Assembly (NCBI GenBank): GCA_025937115.1
Contig: JAICSB010000093.1
Span: 1-9,765, forward strand
Source: Pseudonocardiaceae bacterium
GTDB lineage: Bacteria > Actinomycetota > Actinomycetes > Mycobacteriales > Pseudonocardiaceae
Length of the DNA stretch: 9,765 bases
Direction: 5' to 3'
Below, in pieces: positions 6,742-9,765 of this stretch. The notes beneath the pieces are model-generated. The model did not search any database and was not told the origin of the DNA. It was given only the letters and a program-made list of their open reading frames with translations. The position numbers were made by a program, and so were the translations under genes. Every line of letters starts with the position of its first letter. Position 1 is the stretch's first letter.

Positions 6742-8505
6742 ATGGCGGGGTGGTCCATTCCGGGTGTGGTGCATCCCCGGGAGGTACGTGAGGACGTGGT
6801 AGGTCGCCGGGTGGTTGCCCGCCACCGGATGACCGGCCGACCGCTCGCAATCACCTATGTTTCTCCGGAACTGCTCGCGGATACTGGATTCCGTACTCGG
6901 TTCGCACGTGAGTTCGCCCGGCTGTCGCAGGTTCGGGATACCCGAGTGGCCCAGGTCCACCGCTACGTTGAGGGTGAGCATGGCGCCGCCGTCATCGGCG
7001 ATCATGTCAAGGGCACTGCGCTGCGTGCGTTGCTCCTGGCGCACGGTGCGGTCGGCATCGAGGCTGCGCTGGTTGTACTCAAGGACTCGCTGCTTGCGCT
7101 AGCCGCCTGCCATGAGGCAGGCCTGGCGCACGGGGACGTTAAACCGGAGAACGTGGTCATCACTTCTACCGGCCGGGTTCGGCTGGTCGATTTCGGACTC
7201 TGGACATCCGGCGGTCGGCGGCTGCTCGGCCGGGCGACGCCCTTCTACCTGGCTCCCGAACAGTGGAGTGAGCGGTCGGCCACTTCGGCTGGGGACGTGT
7301 ACGCCGCCACGGTCACGTTCTTCGAGTGCCTCGTCGGCGCGCCGCCTTTCTACGCCGACAGCGTGGCCGAGCTCTTGGTCAAGCATGAACGCAGCACCGC
7401 ACCGGTCGATGTAGTCCCCGAACCGGTACGAGAGCTGGTGCTGCGCGGTCTCGCCAAGGACTCGCATAGTCGAGCTGACGCACGGGCGCTGCTCGCTCAT
7501 CTCCGCGATGTGGCAGGCGATGCGGTCGGCTCTGGTTGGGAACGGCGCGGACGACGCGAGCTGGCGACGCTGCTCGGCAGTCGCGGCGCGCTACCGGGTG
7601 TGTCGGCGCTCGGTCGCCGGAGCGATCGCGCTGGTTGGGCGCACCGCAAACCAGTCCGGCTGGCTGCGGTGATGGGTGGTGCGTTGGCCTTGGCTGCGGG
7701 CTTGTCCAGCCCGCCGTTAGCGGTCATTTTGCCAGGCGTCAGCATGTTCGGTCCGGGGAGATCGCCGGTACTGGCATTTCCTGAGCCCGATCAGAACACC
7801 GTTCCGGTGCGTGTAGTAACCAACGGTCCGCTGGCCGACCGTTCGCCTTCGGCTAAGGCGGTGACCGGCCCGCCGGTTGCCAAGGCGCGACCGCCAGCAG
7901 CATCGATACCGGCGCAGAATACTTACCCGGTGCCATATCGGCATCCCATGGCGGATGCGGTGGCTCAAGGTTCCGCGGACTCGGACGGCGTCACCCAGAG
8001 CCGCTCCACATCGAGCCGGTCTGGACCGGGCGAGTCCACATCCACCTCATCGGCGTGCGGCCAGGGACTGATTGATAAAGCTTCCTGCTCGGCACTGAAC
8101 CCGGATCAGTCGACGGCGGATTCGGCGGGGACGGCATGGGATCCGTCGCAGGTGATCCCGGCGGCGGTGTCGACGCCGGTCCAGCTCGCGGTGCCGGTCC
8201 AGTTGCCGGTCAAGGTGCCGGTCCAGCTTCCGGCGCCGATTCAGGTCCCCAAGTCGGTTCCGGTCCAGAAAAAAATTCAAGCGCGCCAGGGCGCTGAGGT
8301 TCCCAAGGACGCTCAAATCAAGGCTGATTCGCGGGGCTGGAGAGAGACGTCGCCCGACCAGAGCGCTACCGGTAAAACGGGTTACTCGACGAACCGACCG
8401 CAGGGACGCTCGGAGAGGTCGGGCGACTCGAAGTCCTCAGACCATGGAAACTCGAACTCCTCTAGACGGGGAGACTCGCAATCCTCCGGACAGGGAAACC
8501 GGTAA
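6742..8505 (+). CDS. Membrane-anchored Ser/Thr-kinase-like protein, probable pseudokinase, with repeat-bearing tail
   Basis: A 587-residue protein with a Hanks-type kinase fold at about 1-275. C-lobe motifs are kept: catalytic loop HGDVKPEN (130-137; D132, K134, N137), DFG (150-152), APEQW (171-175), and GDVYAATVTFFECLVGAPPF (184-203). The N-lobe is degraded. The glycine-rich loop is reduced to VVGRRVV (19-25), and the VAIK lysine is replaced by threonine in LAITYVS (35-41, T38). HRD has become HGD. ATP binding and phosphotransfer are therefore doubtful. A hydrophobic segment (about 306-333) follows, then a 250-residue Pro/Ser-rich tail, presumably outside the cell. It has two cysteines (439, 449), a PVQ-type repeat (478-511) and an 8-residue Ser repeat at the end (561-586). 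ATG 6742 is chosen for GGGAGG (6729-6734) seven bases upstream and the MAGWSIPG opening; GTG 6706 is an in-frame alternative. It is 6 nt from apt, so probably co-transcribed with it. Confidence 0.88.
   Translation: MAGWSIPGVVHPREVREDVVGRRVVARHRMTGRPLAITYVSPELLADTGFRTRFAREFARLSQVRDTRVAQVHRYVEGEHGAAVIGDHVKGTALRALLLAHGAVGIEAALVVLKDSLLALAACHEAGLAHGDVKPENVVITSTGRVRLVDFGLWTSGGRRLLGRATPFYLAPEQWSERSATSAGDVYAATVTFFECLVGAPPFYADSVAELLVKHERSTAPVDVVPEPVRELVLRGLAKDSHSRADARALLAHLRDVAGDAVGSGWERRGRRELATLLGSRGALPGVSALGRRSDRAGWAHRKPVRLAAVMGGALALAAGLSSPPLAVILPGVSMFGPGRSPVLAFPEPDQNTVPVRVVTNGPLADRSPSAKAVTGPPVAKARPPAASIPAQNTYPVPYRHPMADAVAQGSADSDGVTQSRSTSSRSGPGESTSTSSACGQGLIDKASCSALNPDQSTADSAGTAWDPSQVIPAAVSTPVQLAVPVQLPVKVPVQLPAPIQVPKSVPVQKKIQARQGAEVPKDAQIKADSRGWRETSPDQSATGKTGYSTNRPQGRSERSGDSKSSDHGNSNSSRRGDSQSSGQGNR
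8173..8274 (+). repeat. PVQ-type hexapeptide-like repeat in the kinase-like protein tail
   Basis: Residues 478-511 read as alternating Val-Pro steps with Gln after many PV pairs (TPVQLAVPVQLPVKVPVQ and onward). At DNA level CCGGTCCAG is perfect at 8176, 8194, 8218 and 8260. The spacings of 18, 24 and 42 bases are all multiples of 6, consistent with growth by in-frame duplication of a two-codon or six-codon unit. It probably forms an extended polyproline-like rod between the membrane and the distal tail. Confidence 0.75.
8422..8499 (+). repeat. Three copies of an 8-residue Ser-rich repeat at the C-terminus
   Basis: GDSKSSDH, GNSNSSRR and GDSQSSGQ follow each other directly (24-nt period), then GN, R and the stop. 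The consensus is G-(D/N)-S-x-S-S-x-x. Copies differ in DNA (for example GACTCGAAGTCCTC against GACTCGCAATCCTC), so the array is not brand new. Confidence 0.75.
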
Positions 8506-8511
8506 ATTTTT

Positions 8512-9054
8512 ATGGTGCGTACCGCGACGAGCATGGACGACCTGGCCGCCCTGCTCGCGTCGTTGATACGTGAGGTGCCGAATTTTCCGCAGCCCGGGGT
8601 GCTCTTCCGGGACCTCGCACCGGTTTTCGCCGATGCAACCGCGTTCCGAGCGGTGGTGGATGCGTTGATCGCTCCGGCGCAACAGGTCGACGTGGTGATA
8701 GGGGTAGAGGCCCGCGGGTTCCTGCTCGGCGCCGCGGCCGCCTACGCGCTGGACGCCGGCGTGGTCGGGGTCCGCAAACCCGGCAAGTTACCCGTGGTCT
8801 GCGACCAGGAGGGTTACGCTCTTGAGTACGGCGTCGCCTCGCTGGAACTGGCCGACGGCGTCCTGCGGCCCGGTCAGCGGGCTTTGGTGGTCGACGACAT
8901 ACTGGCCACCGGTGGCACAGCGGCGGCGACCTGCGCCCTGGTCGAGCGGGCCGGGGCCACGGTCAGCGGCGTCGCGGTGTTGCTGGAGATCGCTTCGCTA
9001 GCCGGCCGTGATCGTTTGGCCGGGCGATCGCTGCACGTCCTGCTGACGGTCTAA
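8512..9054 (+). CDS. apt: Adenine phosphoribosyltransferase
   Basis: Apt condenses adenine with PRPP to give AMP and pyrophosphate (purine salvage, cytoplasm). The 180-residue product has the family's opening IREVPNFPQPGVLFRDLAPV (19-38), GVEARGFLLGAAAAYAL (64-80), VGVRKPGKLP (85-94) and LEYG (104-107, the flexible loop region). The PRPP-binding motif is LVVDDILATGGT (125-136), with the invariant DD pair at 128-129. Length matches bacterial Apt. Start choice is weak: ATG 8512 lies in the AT-rich stretch AAATTTTTATG, with the only purine run (GGGAA, 8493-8497) 14 nt away. Initiation may rely on coupling to the kinase-like gene 6 nt upstream. GTG 8515 and ATG 8533 are in frame and possible. The apt-relA adjacency is typical of actinobacteria. 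Confidence 0.95.
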   Translation: MVRTATSMDDLAALLASLIREVPNFPQPGVLFRDLAPVFADATAFRAVVDALIAPAQQVDVVIGVEARGFLLGAAAAYALDAGVVGVRKPGKLPVVCDQEGYALEYGVASLELADGVLRPGQRALVVDDILATGGTAAATCALVERAGATVSGVAVLLEIASLAGRDRLAGRSLHVLLTV

Positions 9055-9073
9055 CCTGTAGCTGGAGAAGACT

Positions 9074-9104
9074 ACGCCGGGACGGCGTGGCTTCGCCGAA
9101 CGCC
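9074..9104 (+). promoter_or_regulatory. Two mutually exclusive hairpins between apt and relA
   Basis: GGCGT (9084-9088) can pair upstream with ACGCC (9074-9078, loop GGGAC). Alternatively it pairs downstream with ACGCC (9100-9104); that second fold is extended by GGC (9089-9091) pairing with GCC (9095-9097) around a TTC loop. No T-tract follows. It may be an apt terminator or an attenuator-like switch ahead of relA, or a GC-rich accident. Confidence 0.35.
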
Positions 9105-9193
9105 AGGACCGGCGCGATCGGTGTGGAAGTGGCGAGAAAACATGGGCGGTACGCTGAAGAACTGTTTGTCACCACGTGGCGGGAGTGAGCGCT

Positions 9194-9765
9194 GTGAGCC
9201 AGGACCTGCAGCGTGCCGATGCAGCGCCGGCTGACTCCACCGCAGACACGGGTTCGCAGCGGCCTCCGTCGGCGACCCGGCGGGTACGTGCCCGGTTTGC
9301 GCGCCGGATCACCGCGCAGCGACCCGGCCCGATCAGGCAGGTGCTTGAACCGCTCGCTGCGGTGCACCGGGAGTTACACCCCAAGGCCGACCTCGCACTG
9401 CTGCAGCGCGCCTATGATGTTGCGGCAGAAAAGCATGCGCACCAAAAACGCAAGTCTGGCGATCCCTACATCACCCATCCGTTGGCGGTCTCGACTATTC
9501 TCGCCGAATTGGGGATGGATACCACCACGCTGGTAGCCGCGCTGCTACACGACACTGTGGAAGACACCGACTACTCGCTGGCCCGACTCTCGGTGGACTT
9601 CGGTGAGGTGGTCGCACATCTCGTCGATGGCGTCACGAAGCTAGACAAAGTCAAACTCGGCGCCGCAGCCGAGGCTGAGACCATCCGTAAGATGGTCATC
9701 GCGATGGCCCGTGATCCCCGCGTCCTGGTGATCAAACTAGCGGACCGGCTGCACAACATGCGCAC
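9194..9765 (+). CDS. relA: RelA/SpoT-family (p)ppGpp synthetase/hydrolase (N-terminal 190 codons, 3' end outside window)
   Basis: Rsh enzymes make (p)ppGpp from GTP/GDP and ATP during starvation and hydrolyse it afterwards; actinobacterial Rel normally does both. The visible part is an Ala/Arg-rich N-terminal extension (about 1-45), then the HD hydrolase domain. The four metal-binding residues can be placed as H95 (YITHP), H119 and D120 (LLHDTVED), and D184 (KLADRLHN). The pyrophosphohydrolase site therefore looks intact. [16 protein letters not shown] (81-96) and [11 protein letters not shown] (142-152) are also typical. GTG 9194 is chosen for GGGAG at 9181-9185 with an 8-base spacer. The synthetase, TGS and ACT domains lie beyond base 9765. 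A 139-bp gap from apt leaves room for its own promoter; no convincing one is seen. Confidence 0.95.
   Translation, partial: MSQDLQRADAAPADSTADTGSQRPPSATRRVRARFARRITAQRPGPIRQVLEPLAAVHRELHPKADLALLQRAYDVAAEKHAHQKRKSGDPYITHPLAVSTILAELGMDTTTLVAALLHDTVEDTDYSLARLSVDFGEVVAHLVDGVTKLDKVKLGAAAEAETIRKMVIAMARDPRVLVIKLADRLHNMR

Noticed and set aside
9125..9151. GGAAG with GTA 19 bases downstream before relA, resembling a SigR-type promoter (GGAAT-N18/19-GTT)
   Set aside because: Both elements deviate from consensus; not enough to call a promoter.
9145..9155. GGCGGTACGCT shared with 3424-3434 (ahead of secD), with TACGCT also at 6531-6536
   Set aside because: TACGCT could be a -10 element, but no -35 lies at the right distance in any of the three. 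A shared 11-mer in about 10 kb of GC-rich DNA is expected by chance.
1..9765. tRNA, rRNA, CRISPR arrays, insertion sequences or attachment sites
   Set aside because: I saw no cloverleaf with a CCA-end region, no regularly spaced long repeats, no transposase-like frame and no terminal inverted repeats.

Overview
The window comes from a high-GC Gram-positive bacterium (Actinobacteria). The evidence is the strongly GC-biased third codon positions, frequent GTG starts, GTGA stop/start overlaps, and the order ruvC-ruvA-ruvB ... yajC-secD-secF ... apt-relA, which is the classic actinobacterial arrangement (also seen in Mycobacterium, Streptomyces and Corynebacterium). I cannot name the genus.

Layout: (1) 1-1999, plus strand: the end of ruvC, then ruvA and ruvB, joined by 4-base GTGA overlaps. 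This is the Holliday-junction branch-migration and resolution operon. (2) 2003-2707, minus strand: a membrane protein of the VIT1/CCC1 iron/manganese transporter family. It resembles the C-terminal half of MbfA (erythrin-VIT) but lacks the ferritin-like half, and it is tail-to-tail with ruvB with only 3 bp between the stops. (3) 2708-3082: a gene-free stretch with several short perfect inverted repeats upstream of yajC. (4) 3083-6510, plus strand: yajC, secD and secF, the accessory Sec translocase complex. A 12-bp tandem direct repeat sits just ahead of secD and a GC hairpin sits on the secF stop. (5) 6742-8505: a membrane-anchored protein-kinase-like protein whose ATP-binding N-lobe motifs are degenerate while its C-lobe motifs are kept. 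It carries a long Pro/Ser-rich tail, predicted extracytoplasmic, with two kinds of repeat. (6) 8512-9054: apt, 6 nt behind it. (7) 9194 to the end: the first 190 codons of relA/rsh, covering the N-terminus and most of the hydrolase domain.

How the genes relate: ruvCAB repairs and resolves recombination intermediates; YajC-SecDF helps pull exported proteins across the membrane; Apt salvages adenine to AMP; Rel makes and breaks (p)ppGpp. The lineage-specific parts are two insertions into this conserved backbone: the solitary VIT domain between ruvB and yajC, and the likely pseudokinase between secF and apt. In M. tuberculosis the same two junctions also hold extra genes (from memory: Rv2591-Rv2589 on the opposite strand, and the lipoprotein Rv2585c), so these look like tolerant insertion points. 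The pseudokinase is the best candidate for something undescribed.
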